Assembly (NCBI RefSeq): GCF_900491745.1
Contig: NZ_UETR01000016.1
Location: 17,904-81,903, forward strand
From: Amarolinea aalborgensis
GTDB taxonomy: Bacteria; Chloroflexota; Anaerolineae; SSC4; Amarolineaceae
Direction: 5' to 3'
Length of the DNA stretch: 64,000 bases
The position numbers were made by a program, and so were the translations under genes. A model generated the notes under the pieces. It was not told where the DNA came from. It saw only the letters and a list, made by a program, of their open reading frames with translations, and ran no database searches. Each line of letters starts with the position of its first letter. Position 1 is the first letter of the stretch. Below, one piece after another: positions 63,661 through 64,000 of the stretch.

Positions 63661-63877
63661 CGACGCCCTCCACCGCGGAGCTCGCTTCCCTCAACCGGCG
63701 TCGTCCGGCCAGGAGGCCGTATCTACGAAGATAGCGCACTTTTATCGTAGGTCACGCCTCCGGCGTGACAACGCCCTCCACCGCGGAGCTCGCTTCCCTC
63801 AACCGGCGTCGTCCGGCCAGGAGGCCGTATCTACGAAGATAGCGCACTTTTATCGTAGGTCACGCCTCCGGCGTGAC
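63643..63877. repeat. 108-base tandem repeats bounded by 19-base palindromes
   Basis: GTCACGCC-nnn-GGCGTGAC occurs at 63643, 63751 and 63859, exactly 108 bases apart. The two intervening units (CGCCCTCCACCGCGGAGCTC through ATCGTAG) are nearly identical. The first palindrome contains the stop codon of the YfhO-like gene. Confidence 0.93.
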
Positions 63878-64000
63878 GATGTCCGCGGCGGCAGATCCTG
63901 CTTCTGTCGCGGTACAACCCTCGCAGGGAACCGTGGACATCGCAGCGTTGATGTGTGAGGGCGTCGTGTGCCTCTGAGATCGTCATCTGGCCGCAGCCCT
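63878..64000. other. Window end, no supported gene
   Basis: A 32-codon frame (MSAAADPASVAVQPSQGTVD and onward) starts in the last palindrome's flank and stops before the edge. It is too short and has no ribosome site, so it is not called. Confidence 0.4.

Noticed and set aside
63593..63958. 121-codon plus-strand frame over the 108-base repeats
   Set aside because: It is a translation of the tandem DNA repeat, with the same 36-residue Arg-rich block twice and no ribosome site.
63878..63973. 32-codon frame at the window end
   Set aside because: Too short, no ribosome site, and it begins at the edge of a repeat.

Overview
The window is high-GC DNA, densely packed with bacterial genes. It most likely comes from a chromosome or metagenome contig of a Chloroflexota bacterium of the Anaerolineae/Caldilineae type. 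That assignment is inferred from a style of content rather than a marker gene: STAND ATPases with WD40 or TPR arrays, a WD40 tail reading NITGVTGLT, many large GT-C type membrane proteins, SH3b and FN3 exported proteins, and families of short intergenic repeats (AATCCTGTN nonamers, GGAGAYY heptamers). There are no rRNA or tRNA genes, no CRISPR array, and no transposase or integrase.

Region by region. 1-4.2 kb: a membrane protein cut by the window edge, diverging from folC and an AlbA-type/GHKL ATP-binding regulator. 4.2-9.1 kb: an accessory stretch with hairpin repeats, a GxxExxY nuclease-fold protein, an HTH plus PIN toxin-antitoxin pair preceded by GTGGGAT iterons, an SH3b membrane protein, and two tandem copies of a small helical protein plus TumE-like toxin, each with its own near-consensus promoter. 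9.1-12 kb: four minus-strand exported, lipoprotein or membrane genes. 12-15.7 kb: an NB-ARC ATPase joined across a frameshift to a 14-blade WD40 domain. 15.7-25.1 kb: housekeeping genes (mfd, pth, an ECF sigma factor, DegV, leucyl aminopeptidase). 25.7-26.7 kb: L-lactate dehydrogenase. 26.7-44.1 kb: a complete 14-subunit complex I operon in the order A-B-CD-EF-G-H-I-J-K-L-M-N. CD and EF are fused, and foreign genes are embedded: a GT39-type protein between nuoK and nuoL, and an RHH/DUF5678-like plus retropepsin-like pair between nuoL and nuoM. 44.1-48.9 kb: a sulfur-relay cluster (cysteine desulfurase, Uma2 protein, mnmA) and small membrane proteins around a hairpin-rich spacer. 48.9-54.6 kb: NAD(P)HX repair enzyme nnr, a C39-like peptidase with a small partner, a lipoprotein, and a PTPS-related membrane protein. 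54.6-60.1 kb: an NB-ARC-TPR STAND protein with 19 near-identical 120-bp repeats, followed by a CHAT caspase-like protease. 60.4-63.7 kb: a DUF2071 protein and a YfhO-like membrane protein, ending in 108-bp tandem repeats.

How the genes work together: complex I would oxidise NADH made by central metabolism, with lactate dehydrogenase just upstream as an alternative route of NADH reoxidation and Nnr repairing damaged NAD(P)H. The cysteine desulfurase supplies sulfur to MnmA for tRNA 2-thiouridine. The best candidate for an undescribed system is the NB-ARC-TPR plus CHAT pair. It has a recognisable promoter and an unusual higher-order repeat array, and it fits a sensor ATPase and protease-effector design. 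The mosaic TumE tandem pairs and the peptidase pair inside the nuo operon come next.

Limits: nothing was searched or aligned by program. Family names rest on motifs read by eye. Indels in the TPR array and at about 13.73 kb may be consensus errors.
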